From JAFMDF01 sp965222705 (GTDB lineage Bacteria; Bacteroidota; Bacteroidia; Chitinophagales; Saprospiraceae), in the NCBI GenBank assembly GCA_965222705.1, contig CBDCUO010000040.1:66798-130797 (forward strand): 64,000 nucleotides of DNA, read 5' to 3'. The notes beneath the pieces were generated by a model. It had not been told where the DNA came from. It saw only the letters and a list, made by a program, of their open reading frames with translations, and made no database searches. Below are positions 7,500 through 17,072 of this stretch, one piece after another. Position 1 is the first letter of the stretch; every line of letters begins with the position of its first letter. Position numbers and translations under genes: made by a program.

Positions 7500-10400
7500 A
7501 TGAATAACATCAAATATTTATTACTTTTCTTGTTTTCAATCTCCTTTATTCCCTACGCTTTTGTTCAGACCAACAACTGCGACCATCCTGATTATGATGC
7601 TTTAGTAGCTCTTAATCATTCGATCTCTGGCTTAAATTGGGACATTAATGATTGTGATGTTTGTAGTTGGGAAGGGATTATTTGTAATGAACAGGATAGG
7701 GTATCTAGTATTGATAGGTCTTTTGAACTTGTAGAATTGGTTGGAACTATTCCATCTGAAATAGGCAATTTAAGTCAATTAAAAAAACTTGTTTTATCAA
7801 CTGGAGATCAACTTGTTGGGATAATCCCGCCAGAAATAGGCAATTTAAGTCAATTAAATACATTAATTTTGCAAGGAAACTTAACAGGAAACATCCCCCC
7901 TGAAATTGCAAAGCTACAAGACCTAAAAATATTAATTTTTAGTTCTAACCAACTTACAGGAAATATCCCATTTGAAATTGGAAAGCTAATTAAGTTAACA
8001 AGTCTAAATTTAAATAATAACCAACTTACAGGAAATATCCCATTTGAAATTGGAAAGCTAATTAAGTTAACAAGTCTAAATTTAAATAATAACCAACTTA
8101 CAGGAAATATCCCATTTGAAATTGGAAAGCTAATTAAGTTAACAAGTCTAAATTTTAGAAATAATCAATTAACGGGAATCATTCCGCATGAAATTGGTTT
8201 GCTAATAAATTTAACAGGGTTAGACTTAGCAAATAATGATCTATCTGGTTCTATTCCACCGGAAATAGGTAATTTGAGCAAAATGACTCTTTTAGATTTT
8301 ACAGGTAATAATCTTACAGGCTTCATACCAAAAGAGCTCGCTCAAACGGGATCAACTGTTTCTCTAGGACTTGCTACTGGAGTCATTAACCTAAGATCCA
8401 ATCAATTATCAGGTTGCTACCCTAGAGAATTAGAAGTTTTTTGTCGCGATAACCGAGATATAAATTTATTAGTAGAAAATAATCCAGATTTATCTTTTGG
8501 GGGTGATTTTAATTTAGCCTGTAGTTCCAACGAAGGGTTTTGTTCTAGTAGTAATGAAGTAAATTGCTCCACCCTCCAATTCACCTCCCAATCCAATCAA
8601 ATCACCGTTTCTGGCTTAAGTCCTTCTTCCAAAATAGAACTCATCGGTCAACATACCGATTGGCAGATTGTACCTGTTTGTGAAGGCAATTGCTCCGAAA
8701 GCCAGGTCATTGCTGACTTACAGGCGGGGGATTACTTTGTAAAGGTTCAACTCTTTGGTCAGAACGGGACTTTTTGCTATCGAGAGGAGCAGGTAAGTGT
8801 ATCGGGTCAATCGCTTGATTGTGCAGCAGGAGATTACCCACGTTTAGTCTCCTTTTACAAATCCACCAATGGAGAGGATTGGATTAATAAATGGGATACG
8901 ACCAATTGTGATATATGCAGTTGGTATGGGGTTACTTGCACTACTTTTAGACCTGGTGTTCGTGGAGTAACTAAGTTGGGACTTTCCAATAATAACTTAT
9001 CTGGCACCTTACCTCTTGACATCGGGGAAATGATAAACATGAGAGTACTAGACCTATCTAATAACCATATATCCGGTAGTCTTCCTACAAGCTTCCTGGG
9101 TATAGGACTAACAGGTTTAGATTTAAGTAATAATCAAATGAGTGGGGAAATTCCTGAATCAATTAGGCTTTTTTGGACTAGTACCCTCAATCTTAGTAAT
9201 AATCAATTTAGTGGAGAAATACCGCCTGAGATATCAGGAGTTGATGGTAGCGTTAGGGAATTAGTCGACTCAGTTATTATTAATTTAGAAAATAATCAAT
9301 TATCGGGGTGTTATCCTACATTTTTAAAAAATTTTCATTGTCCCAAAGGCATACAATCTACTTATTTTTTAACAGAAGGAAATCCGGACTTACCTTTTCA
9401 AGGCGATTTTTCAAAATTTTGTGAAACAGGTCTAGGCTCAGAAGACCTGGATAATGACGGCATCTGCAATAGCGAAGACTGCGATGATACCAATGCTAGC
9501 ATTGGAGCTTCGCAACCACCAGGCACGGCCTGTGACGACAGCAATCCCAATACCGTCAATGATATGGTGGGGGAAGACGGTTGTACCTGTGTTGGCACTC
9601 CGATAAGTGGTGGCACTGCCGACTGCTCCACCCTCCAATTCACCTCCCAATCCAATCAAATCACCGTTTCTGGCTTAAGTCCTTCTTCCAAAATAGAACT
9701 CATCGGTCAACATACCGATTGGCAGATTGTGCCTGTTTGTGAAGGCAATTGCTCCGAAAGCCAGGTCATTGCTGACTTACAGGCGGGGGATTACTTTGTA
9801 AAGGTTCAACTCTTTGGTCAGAACGGGACTTTTTGCTATCGAGAGGAGCAGGTAAGTGTATCGGGTCAATCGCTTGATTGTGCAGACAGGGATTATCCCT
9901 TTTTGGTTTCCTTTTACAAATCCACCAATGGAGAGGATTGGATTAATAAATGGGATACGACCAATTGTGATATATGCAGTTGGTATGGGATTACTTGTAA
10001 TGGGTTTAGCCCAGATGCCAGTCGGGTAAGTAAGCTGGGACTTTCCAATAATAACTTGTCTGGCACCTTACCTCTTGACATCGGGGAAATGTCAAACATG
10101 AGAGTACTAGACCTATCTAATAATCATATATCCGGTAGTCTTCCTACAAGCTTCCTGGGTATAGGACTAACAGGTTTAGATTTAAGTAATAATCAAATGA
10201 ATGGGGAAATTCCGCCTGAAATATGGAGATTTGCAATGATGGCGAATCTTGATTTAAGCAATAATCAGTTTAGTGGTCCTATTCCCAGTGGAATTGGTAG
10301 TATAGGTTTTGCAATACGAGACTTTGTAGATTCAATTATTGTTGACATAGAAAATAATCAACTATCGGGGTGTTATCCCCCTCTTTTAAAAACGTTTCAT

Positions 10401-11492
10401 TGTGTTGGGACCTCAGAACCCACTTACCTTTTTACTCAGGATAATCCAGATTTACCTTTTCAAGGCGATTATTTTAAATTTTGTGAAACAGGTCTAGGCT
10501 CAGAAGACCTGGATAATGACGGCATCTGCAATAGCGAAGACTGTGATGATACCAATGCTAGCATTGGAGCTTCGCAACCACCAGGCACGGCCTGTGACGA
10601 CAGCAATTCCAATACCGTCAATGATATGGTGGGGGAAGACGGTTGTACTTGTGTTGGCACTCCGATAAGTGGTGGCACTGCCGACTGCTCCACCCTCCAA
10701 TTCACCTCCCAATCCAATCAAATCACCGTTTCTGGTTTAAGTCCTTCTTCCAAAATAGAACTCATCGGTCAACATACCGACTGGCAGATTGTGCCTGTTT
10801 GTGAAGGCAATTGCTCCGAAAGCCAGGTCATTGCTGACTTACAGGCGGGGGATTACTTTGTAAAGGTTCAACTCTTTGGTCAGGACGGGACTTTTTGCTA
10901 TCGAGAGGAGCAGGTAAGTGTATCGGGGGGAGGTGGCACAGGCGGAGCCGCCGATTGCAATAAGCTAGTGTTTACCGGCGGGGACGGACAAATCACCATA
11001 GCAGGACTCACGGCGACTTATGATAAAGTAGAGATTATTGGTAGAAATACGAATTGGCAGGTGATTCTTGTGTGTGAGGGTAATTGCATGGACACCCAAA
11101 TCATCCCTGACCTACTAGCTGGAGACTATACTGTCAAAGTCTATCAAGGTGGCATTGACGGCAGCTTTTGCTATCGGGAGGAGCTAGTAGTAATAACAAC
11201 AAGTAGTGCTAATCGAAATGGAGACCTGGACGCTGAAAAAGCCATAAGTCTTTATCCCAATCCGGCAAAAACGGAGCTATGGGTGGATTGGGGAGAGTTT
11301 AGCGGTCAATCCGGCACGGTCAGCATCTATAATGTGCTCGGACAAAAAATCACTCAAAAGGCATACACTACTGGGGATAAGCCATTAAGGTTCAACGTTT
11401 CTGATTACCAAAATGGTTTGTATTATTTAGCTATTGAAGCTAAGGGTAATCGCTCTATCACCAAGCGTTTTGTGGTGGAGAATTGGAAGTAA
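7500..11492 (+). CDS. Giant secreted multi-head LRR protein with adhesin-like modules and T9SS sorting domain
   Basis: The product has 1330 residues. After a signal peptide (residues 1-22) come three LRR heads: head A about 24-345, with three exact 24-residue repeats (NIPFEIGKLIKLTSLN); head B about 436-640; head C about 788-990, a near copy of the head encoded at 3316. Heads B and C are each followed by a MopE-like Cys/Asp segment (DLDNDGICNSEDCDD). CSTLQF-type modules follow each head, near 354, 707 and 1061; one CNKLVF-type module starts near 1150, and the T9SS tail starts near 1246. Heads B and C start at GQSLDC, the residues at the signal-peptide cleavage site of the gene at 3257, so the protein looks assembled by recombining whole mature heads into an existing gene. 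The frame is intact, so the fusion is probably expressed. Confidence 0.9.
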   Translation: MNNIKYLLLFLFSISFIPYAFVQTNNCDHPDYDALVALNHSISGLNWDINDCDVCSWEGIICNEQDRVSSIDRSFELVELVGTIPSEIGNLSQLKKLVLSTGDQLVGIIPPEIGNLSQLNTLILQGNLTGNIPPEIAKLQDLKILIFSSNQLTGNIPFEIGKLIKLTSLNLNNNQLTGNIPFEIGKLIKLTSLNLNNNQLTGNIPFEIGKLIKLTSLNFRNNQLTGIIPHEIGLLINLTGLDLANNDLSGSIPPEIGNLSKMTLLDFTGNNLTGFIPKELAQTGSTVSLGLATGVINLRSNQLSGCYPRELEVFCRDNRDINLLVENNPDLSFGGDFNLACSSNEGFCSSSNEVNCSTLQFTSQSNQITVSGLSPSSKIELIGQHTDWQIVPVCEGNCSESQVIADLQAGDYFVKVQLFGQNGTFCYREEQVSVSGQSLDCAAGDYPRLVSFYKSTNGEDWINKWDTTNCDICSWYGVTCTTFRPGVRGVTKLGLSNNNLSGTLPLDIGEMINMRVLDLSNNHISGSLPTSFLGIGLTGLDLSNNQMSGEIPESIRLFWTSTLNLSNNQFSGEIPPEISGVDGSVRELVDSVIINLENNQLSGCYPTFLKNFHCPKGIQSTYFLTEGNPDLPFQGDFSKFCETGLGSEDLDNDGICNSEDCDDTNASIGASQPPGTACDDSNPNTVNDMVGEDGCTCVGTPISGGTADCSTLQFTSQSNQITVSGLSPSSKIELIGQHTDWQIVPVCEGNCSESQVIADLQAGDYFVKVQLFGQNGTFCYREEQVSVSGQSLDCADRDYPFLVSFYKSTNGEDWINKWDTTNCDICSWYGITCNGFSPDASRVSKLGLSNNNLSGTLPLDIGEMSNMRVLDLSNNHISGSLPTSFLGIGLTGLDLSNNQMNGEIPPEIWRFAMMANLDLSNNQFSGPIPSGIGSIGFAIRDFVDSIIVDIENNQLSGCYPPLLKTFHCVGTSEPTYLFTQDNPDLPFQGDYFKFCETGLGSEDLDNDGICNSEDCDDTNASIGASQPPGTACDDSNSNTVNDMVGEDGCTCVGTPISGGTADCSTLQFTSQSNQITVSGLSPSSKIELIGQHTDWQIVPVCEGNCSESQVIADLQAGDYFVKVQLFGQDGTFCYREEQVSVSGGGGTGGAADCNKLVFTGGDGQITIAGLTATYDKVEIIGRNTNWQVILVCEGNCMDTQIIPDLLAGDYTVKVYQGGIDGSFCYREELVVITTSSANRNGDLDAEKAISLYPNPAKTELWVDWGEFSGQSGTVSIYNVLGQKITQKAYTTGDKPLRFNVSDYQNGLYYLAIEAKGNRSITKRFVVENWK
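7947..8155 (+). repeat. Three 72-bp tandem repeats encoding identical LRR units
   Basis: A 72-bp unit starting aaccaacttacaggaaat begins at 7947, 8019 and 8091. Units 1 and 2 match throughout and the third diverges only in its last bases. Each codes for exactly three 8-residue turns (24 residues, one plant-type LRR), so copy-number change keeps the frame and lengthens or shortens the solenoid. Absence of silent differences implies very recent duplication or ongoing slippage. Confidence 0.9.
9863..10908 (+). repeat. 1046-bp near-identical copy of 3316-4361
   Basis: The segment from gggtcaatcgcttgattgtg aligns without gaps (constant offset of 6547) to 3316-4361 in the first LRR gene, with only scattered substitutions, for example ctggaa against ctggga. 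It spans the LRR head, the MopE-like segment and one module. It is ample homology for recombination between the first and third genes, which would delete or duplicate the middle gene. Confidence 0.85.
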
Positions 11493-11520
11493 ATCAAGGC
11501 AAAGGCATTTTGCAAAGATC

Positions 11521-13260
11521 TTATTGTTCAAGTTGTTTAAGCTTACTATTTTCCAGCCTTAAAACTCCTCTTGGACAAACAGCGGCGCAAACCCCGCAAC
11601 CCACACAGGAAGCACGCACAATGTCCTGCCCTCTCTGGGCGTAGTGGCGCACATCAATCCCCATTTCGCAATAAGTGGAGCAATTGCCGCAAGAAATGCA
11701 CTGCCCACCATTGGTCGTAATGCGGAAGCGGGATTTAAACCGTTGTACCAAACCCAGATAGGCTGCCAGAGGGCAACCAAAACGACACCAGACCCGATTG
11801 CCCATTAAAGGATAAAAACCCGTTCCTACAACTCCGGCAAAGGCAGAACCGATCAAAAAGCCATACCAGGTGCGGACCGTATCGCTATTTAAAAATAATA
11901 CCTGGCGGCTACCTGTAAAATACGTATATAAAACCAATAAAGTCATCCCTATTGCAAATACCAATACCCCATGAATAATCCAGCGCTCAAACTTCCAGGC
12001 GCGCAAACTTTTATCAGATAATTGCCGATAGGGATCGCCCAGCGTTTCCGCCAATCCCCCGCAGCCGCATACCCAGGAGCAGTACCATCTTTTTCCCAAA
12101 AAATAAGTAATCACAGGAACGGCAATTAGAATCAAGGCAATCCCCCAAACGAGCATAAATAAGCCCATCGCCCCGCTACTCATCAGGTTATTCAAATTCC
12201 AGTCAAAGAAGAAAGTATAATTGAGTGGCCAAATATTTTTAAAATCATAATAGGGCTGATTGAGTCGAACCAGTATTTCAGGCAGTAAAAAAGCAATGGC
12301 TGTTTGAAAAAACATCACCGATGAAGTCCGAATAATCTGGTACCGATTATGGCGGTACTTGGCAATCATCCGTATGCCCATTACCAAGACGATCAGGGTA
12401 TAAAGCATCCCGTATAAAAACCATTGGCTGGCAGCATTTCCACTAATTGCTCGACTAACCGGATCGGCTATCAAAATCCAACTGGTGATGTATTCGGGCA
12501 TCCAATATAACAAAATGTAGAAGCCAATCAGATAAATACCGGTAATGATACCCAACCAGGCAGTAAAATCGGGCGAAGCAGATTTCGGGGGTGTTCTCTC
12601 TTTCTGTTCTTCCTTATATAAAACCAACCAGCTAATTAGCCCAATTATTGCCAGTGTAATCGCCGGCCATAAAAAGTTGTGATTCATATAAAAAACGCCA
12701 TAGCCAATAACTCCGGCAATGGTTAGAACAAGAAATAAACTGCGAATATTTACTTTTAAACCACGCGTCATCCCACTGTGGTAAATATGGTTATTTTTAA
12801 TGCCTGGCAAAGGGATGAATTGGGGTAGGACAAATAGCACACCCCCCAGTAGTGCCAAACCAATCGTCAGCCACCACCATTTCCAGGGGCTTTGGGCTAT
12901 CGGTCCAATGCTGGATGCCTTGACCGTAGCTAATGTGTAGTCCTTAATGTTCCAGTCACCCAATTTATAGTCCCATTCGGATACGCCTTCGGGTAGGCCG
13001 TTCTTAGCCTTTTCACTCAATGTTGCTTGAGCATCTTTCAAGGTCTTTTTTAAGTCCGTGATAAAATCAAAATTAGAAGAATATGTTTTGTTCAATAAAT
13101 CATTTTCTCTGGCTTTCGCTAAAATTTCCTGCTTGTGGTAAGCTTTGGAAACAGGAAGGCTATCTATGGACAATTGGTATTTTCCCAAACCTAGAGAAAG
13201 GGTAAAAATGGCTAGTGCAAGGACAAATAATCCAAGTCCAATTTTTTGTATAATATTCAT
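11521..13260 (-). CDS. Membrane polyferredoxin (NapH/NosR-type 4Fe-4S protein)
   Basis: The product has 579 residues. It has an N-terminal anchor helix, a periplasmic-looking segment of about 100 residues and many further membrane helices. Two cysteine motifs of the NapH/NosR/RdxA type follow (WYCSWVCGCGG and VWCRFGCPLAAYLG), then a C-terminal double ferredoxin domain with CISCGNCSTYC at 521-531 and CVGCGVCAAVCP at 552-563. It should move electrons between a cytoplasmic donor and a membrane or periplasmic acceptor. The gene lies 69 nt downstream of the FAD oxidoreductase on the same strand, a plausible donor. The acceptor is not encoded nearby, so NosR- or NapH-like function in denitrification is not supported here. 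It converges with the LRR gene, 28 nt away. Confidence 0.8.
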   Translation of the reverse strand: MNIIQKIGLGLFVLALAIFTLSLGLGKYQLSIDSLPVSKAYHKQEILAKARENDLLNKTYSSNFDFITDLKKTLKDAQATLSEKAKNGLPEGVSEWDYKLGDWNIKDYTLATVKASSIGPIAQSPWKWWWLTIGLALLGGVLFVLPQFIPLPGIKNNHIYHSGMTRGLKVNIRSLFLVLTIAGVIGYGVFYMNHNFLWPAITLAIIGLISWLVLYKEEQKERTPPKSASPDFTAWLGIITGIYLIGFYILLYWMPEYITSWILIADPVSRAISGNAASQWFLYGMLYTLIVLVMGIRMIAKYRHNRYQIIRTSSVMFFQTAIAFLLPEILVRLNQPYYDFKNIWPLNYTFFFDWNLNNLMSSGAMGLFMLVWGIALILIAVPVITYFLGKRWYCSWVCGCGGLAETLGDPYRQLSDKSLRAWKFERWIIHGVLVFAIGMTLLVLYTYFTGSRQVLFLNSDTVRTWYGFLIGSAFAGVVGTGFYPLMGNRVWCRFGCPLAAYLGLVQRFKSRFRITTNGGQCISCGNCSTYCEMGIDVRHYAQRGQDIVRASCVGCGVCAAVCPRGVLRLENSKLKQLEQ

Positions 13261-13329
13261 TGTTTATTGAGCATTTTGTCTTGAAAGTTCCTCAAATAAA
13301 TTTGATGACTATGAAAACATTATAGAATG

Positions 13330-14686
13330 CTAGGCTTTAACCGTTTTTCTTAAAAATTGAAGGGCGGCAGTTAGGTTTCTTCTTTGTTTTAATTGCAGAT
13401 TCCTGCCCGTTTGGCGATTGTAAATTTTAACCACCTCTGCTTCATATTCTTTATAAAATTCCGGATCAAAATTGGCCAAGCCCAAATTTTGCAAGACCTT
13501 TTCAACCGATGTCTTTTCGCTGAGCCATTTTTCACAGATTTCATGCCGATATCGAATCCCCATTAGGTTAAATCCTACCACCTCCGAAGTAGCCTTGTCA
13601 TAGACAATTCGAATGCTTTTTCTGCCTTCCGGATGTTCCCAATAGATTGAAGTATGATTTTCAGGCGGATTTGCCAATACGGTGCCATACACCTGGTATT
13701 CTATATCAAAAAATTTGGCAGAATTAAACCAGATACCCGGATCGTATTTCGTGGCTTGTCCACAAAGCGTATGAGCGACCGTTTCGCCCATCATTTTTCC
13801 GGTGTACCAAACGGCCTCAATGAGGCGGCGTCCTACATTGGGTTTTCTTAATTGGGCACAATCGCCGATGGCGTAAACATCCTCAATAGTCGTCTGCAAA
13901 TAGTCATCTACCAAAATGCCCTTTTGAGTTTCGATAGCTGGCGCACTGTTTTTTACAAAATCAATATTGGGGTGCACGCCGGCGGTTAGTCCTACAAACT
14001 GACAATGAATTTTATCTCCTTTATTGGTAGTGACTGCACTCGCCTTTCCCGTGCCGTCATCAATGATTTCTTTGAGTTCTGTTTCCAGTCTAAGGTCAAT
14101 GCCATTTTCCAGAATATGCCGATTGACCATAGCAGATTCTTCCTTCGGTATCACCATATCCCAGTCAACTTTTTTCTCTCACCAAAAAAGTAACCGGAAT
14201 ATGCCTGGAGTGAAACATTTCCGCCATTTCTATCCCAATAAGCCCGCCACCTACGATGACTGCATGCTGCAATCCCTTACTGGCAATTTCCATGCTTTCC
14301 AAATCCTGATAGCTGTACATGCCTTGTACGCATTTCAAATCCTGGCCGGGCCAACCAAATTTATTAGGAGCTGAACCGCAGGCAATTACGAGTTTGTCAT
14401 AAGTCAATTCTTCTTGATTACTAAAAATAAGTTTCTTATGGCTAGTATCAATTTTGGAAACAAAAGCCCGCTTCAATCCAATTCGATTTTTATCCCAAAA
14501 CCAATCTTCATAGGGTTTAAGGTCTTCAAACCGCATATGCCCCATATAGACATACATAAGGGCAGTTCGAGAGAAAAAATGGTCCGTTTCGGCAGAGATC
14601 AAGGTTATTTTATGATCGCTTCGTTTGCGAATAAATCGGGCGGCCGTGACCCCGCTAATTCCATTTCCAATAATAGCAATGTGCAT
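13330..14686 (-). CDS. FAD/NAD(P)-dependent oxidoreductase, frame broken by one base
   Basis: Two reverse frames (14686-14165 and 14157-13330) form one protein of about 451 residues if a single base is removed from the T6 run at 14170-14175 (A6 on the coding strand); the joined text then reads VREKVDWDMVIPKEES. The N-terminal part has the FAD Rossmann motif IIGNGISGVTAARF and the NAD-binding motif IVGGGLIGIEMAEMF; the C-terminal part has VYAIGDCAQLRKP, the second FAD-contact motif of pyridine-nucleotide disulfide oxidoreductases. No redox CxxxxC pair is visible, so it is more like a ferredoxin or nitrite-type reductase subunit than a disulfide reductase. It is probably co-transcribed with the polyferredoxin. 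The frameshift may be a sequencing error. Confidence 0.75.
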
Positions 14687-14990
14687 AAGTCAAAATTTTC
14701 ACCTAAGTTTTTAGTCCTTTTTTTAACTTTGAAAAGTTGGTTCGAAATTAGAAAACAATTTTTAAAATGGCTTAAAAATAAAGAAAGTTGTTGGGGCAGG
14801 TCTGAGAATTCTTAAAATGAAGATAGAATGTCCTTATCCAGACGAATGTGGGCTTCACTCCACCGTCTTGCTGTTAAAGAGGTATTAAATCAGGTGATTA
14901 TATAGTTAAAAATTGGCTTTTTATGTATTTTGGCAATAACTTTGATTAAAAATATTAAAACCGATCAGTAACAAGTATAAATCCCATTGC
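14687..14990. other. Intergenic region between divergent genes
   Basis: About 300 bases separate the FAD oxidoreductase start from the T9SS cargo gene. The region should contain both promoters, but no perfect TAnnTTTG box was found. No gene is supported here; a long forward frame across 14414-14815 is mostly the antisense of the oxidoreductase. Confidence 0.4.
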
Positions 14991-15671
14991 ATGAAGCAAA
15001 CTTTACTCTTTTTATTTTTTTTCTTTTCTTTTCAAGGTTTTGCCCAGAATATAACACTTAGCATTGATCCCAACCCTGCCTCGGTTGAAGTTCCTGCTTC
15101 CGAAGCGGTCGTCATAGCGAAAGCGAGCATCAAAAATGACTCTGATACGGATAGGATCATTAAATGGAAGCGCAATATCATAGAAGTAACCGAAACTTGG
15201 GATATTTCCATTTGTGACAAAACGACCTGCTATCAGCCGGATATAGAGGAGCAAGAGTTTGATCTTGCTGCCGGCGAAACTTCCAATCTGGATGTCTATG
15301 CTTTTCCAAATATGACAGAAGGAGCAGCCATCGTGGAAGTGACTGCCTTTGATGCAGCCGACGAATCTATTAGCGTAACTGGTAAGTATTTTTTCAATGC
15401 AGACCCTACCAGCACTTTTTCTTTTAAGAAGCCAGACGTTAAAATATATCCCAACCCCACTGCTCATTATATTGCATTAAGTCATACGGAATATGTGAAG
15501 CAAATCATTATTTATAATATCGTTGGCCGTCCGGTGAAAGTTTTTGATGCCGATTATGGCAATCGCTATAATGTGGCGGATCTGCCTACGGGCATGTATT
15601 TGGTGCGCTTAATGGATAAAAACAGCCAGACCCTAAAAACGGTCCGTCTTAGCAAAAAGGGAGGAGCATAA
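14991..15671 (+). CDS. Secreted protein with T9SS type A sorting domain
   Basis: The product has 226 residues. It has a phenylalanine-rich signal peptide (MKQTLLFLFFFFSFQGFAQ). Residues 20-135 are a single beta-rich domain (VEVPASEAVVIAKASIKN, then WDISICDKTTCYQP), reminiscent of small Ig-like domains but not assignable. Residues about 148-226 are a T9SS sorting domain (VKIYPNPTAHYIALS, IIIYNIVGRPVKVF, LPTGMYLVRL). It is therefore predicted to be exported and anchored or released by T9SS. It converges with scpA, whose stop is 4 nt away, with no terminator between them. Confidence 0.8.
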   Translation: MKQTLLFLFFFFSFQGFAQNITLSIDPNPASVEVPASEAVVIAKASIKNDSDTDRIIKWKRNIIEVTETWDISICDKTTCYQPDIEEQEFDLAAGETSNLDVYAFPNMTEGAAIVEVTAFDAADESISVTGKYFFNADPTSTFSFKKPDVKIYPNPTAHYIALSHTEYVKQIIIYNIVGRPVKVFDADYGNRYNVADLPTGMYLVRLMDKNSQTLKTVRLSKKGGA

Positions 15672-15675
15672 ATAG

Positions 15676-16419
15676 CTACAAGGTCAGCCAAAAATTATTA
15701 ACTCCTTCTCCTTGTATTAATTGCATTTTTTTCAAATTTAGCAATTCGAGTATAGCCAAAAAGGTAATAATAGCGTGTAGCCTGTTTCGGCAATTATTAA
15801 AAATTCCTACAAATCCAGTCTTTTCCCCTTTTTTTAGTTTTGACAGCACATATACTTGCTGCTCTTGAATAGTATAATTATAGTTGATAATTGTATGGAC
15901 TTGCTGCTTGCGGCTCGCATCTTCATAGCGTTCCATTACCTTTTCAAAAGTCTTTAATATTTTGAAAAGGTTTAAGGATTCCAACTCTACATCTACCAGT
16001 GCCTTTGTTGCTAATGCCTTTAACTCTCTAGAAATATTACCCCTTTGGTTTTGCTGAGAACGCTTTTCTTCCATTGCTCGCATTTCTTCCAATACGCTTT
16101 TATAGCGTTTGTACTCCAATAAGCGTTGGACTAGTTCTTCTCTGGGATCCACTTCATTGCCTTCTTCATCTATCGGCTTTCTGGGAATAAGCATTTTGGC
16201 TTTGATACGCATCAAAGTAGCAGCCACCAAAATAAATTCGCTCGCCAGGTCAATATTCAAGGCTTCCATTTGGCGGATATAGTCCAGAAAATCATCCGTT
16301 ATTTTGGCAATGGGAATATTGTAGATGTCCAGTTCATCTCGTTCGATAAAAAATAGCAGAAGGTCAAATGGCCCTTCAAACTGATCCAGCTTTATTGTGT
16401 AGGTGGTCGTAGTAGTCAT
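15676..16419 (-). CDS. scpA: Segregation and condensation protein A
   Basis: The product has 247 residues, normal for ScpA. The family hallmark is at the N-terminus (FEGPFDLLLFFIERDELDIYNIPIAKIT), followed by the helix that carries LASEFILVAATLMRIKAKMLIP. ScpA is the kleisin that bridges SMC heads with ScpB to condense and segregate the chromosome in the cytoplasm. The C-terminus keeps a winged-helix-like segment (VGIFNNCRNRLHAIITFLAILELL). No smc or scpB gene lies in the window. The gene is intact and read towards the T9SS cargo gene. Confidence 0.92.
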   Translation of the reverse strand: MTTTTTYTIKLDQFEGPFDLLLFFIERDELDIYNIPIAKITDDFLDYIRQMEALNIDLASEFILVAATLMRIKAKMLIPRKPIDEEGNEVDPREELVQRLLEYKRYKSVLEEMRAMEEKRSQQNQRGNISRELKALATKALVDVELESLNLFKILKTFEKVMERYEDASRKQQVHTIINYNYTIQEQQVYVLSKLKKGEKTGFVGIFNNCRNRLHAIITFLAILELLNLKKMQLIQGEGVNNFWLTL

Positions 16420-16522
16420 TATAGAGCAATTAAAAGGTATTTCGTCCTACCAAAACGGGATAGTAGCCCTATTTTCTAACAGGCTAGTTCGCTTTGACGA
16501 GATGTGCAAATTTGGTTGGACA

Positions 16523-16971
16523 TCAGGCACTTAGCAATTGTTTGACAATGGTAGAAATCGTTTTACCATCTGCCCTCCCAGCTAATTGCTTGGAGGCCAT
16601 TCCCATTACTTTGCCCATGTCCTTCATAGAAGCAGCACCCATTTTTTCAATGAGGTCTTTCAAAAAACGGTCAGTTCTGCTTCCTCTATTTGTTGGGGCA
16701 AGTATTTTTCAATTACAGCGATTTCCTCCCTTTCTACCTGTGCTAAATCGGCTCTATCTTGTTTTTCATAGATGCTCAAGGAGTCCTTTCGTTGTTTGAC
16801 CATTTTTTGCAGCAATTTGATCTCGCCCTGGTCATCTAATTCTTTTCCGCTACCGTCTGTTTTTACCAATAAAATTTGCGCCTTGATCGCTCGAATAGCC
16901 CTCAAAGCTGCCTGATCTTTGGCTTTCATCGCAGTTTTTAGATCTGCCATAATTTTTGATTCCAAGCTCAT
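16523..16971 (-). CDS. GatB/YqeY domain protein, frame broken near the C-terminus
   Basis: The first frame (16971-16660) gives MSLESKIMADLKTAMKAKD ... QQIEEAELTVF, typical of the YqeY family related to the tail of GatB, the tRNA amidotransferase subunit. The rest (LKDLIEKMGAASMKDMGKVM ... IVKQLLSA, stop at 16523) lies in another frame. The break is at the A6 run 16662-16667: one extra base restores a protein of about 149 residues, the normal size. The precise role of stand-alone YqeY proteins is not settled. Missing one homopolymer base is more easily explained by a consensus error than by decay, since both halves are perfectly conserved. Confidence 0.75.
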
Positions 16972-17072
16972 ATCTTATATTTTTGTTTCTTCGGCAAAAA
17001 TGGCTTTATTCCACACAATTTGTCAAAGAAGGATATTTTTTGAAAAGCAAAGTTAAGGGAAAAGCAGGAATG

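Noticed and set aside
13330..14686. Nitrous oxide or periplasmic nitrate reduction operon
   Set aside because: Only the polyferredoxin resembles NosR/NapH. No nosZ, napA or maturation genes are near.
14414..14815. 133-codon forward frame opposite the FAD oxidoreductase
   Set aside because: Most of it is the antisense of the Rossmann domain (GNGISG and neighbouring residues are clear on the other strand).
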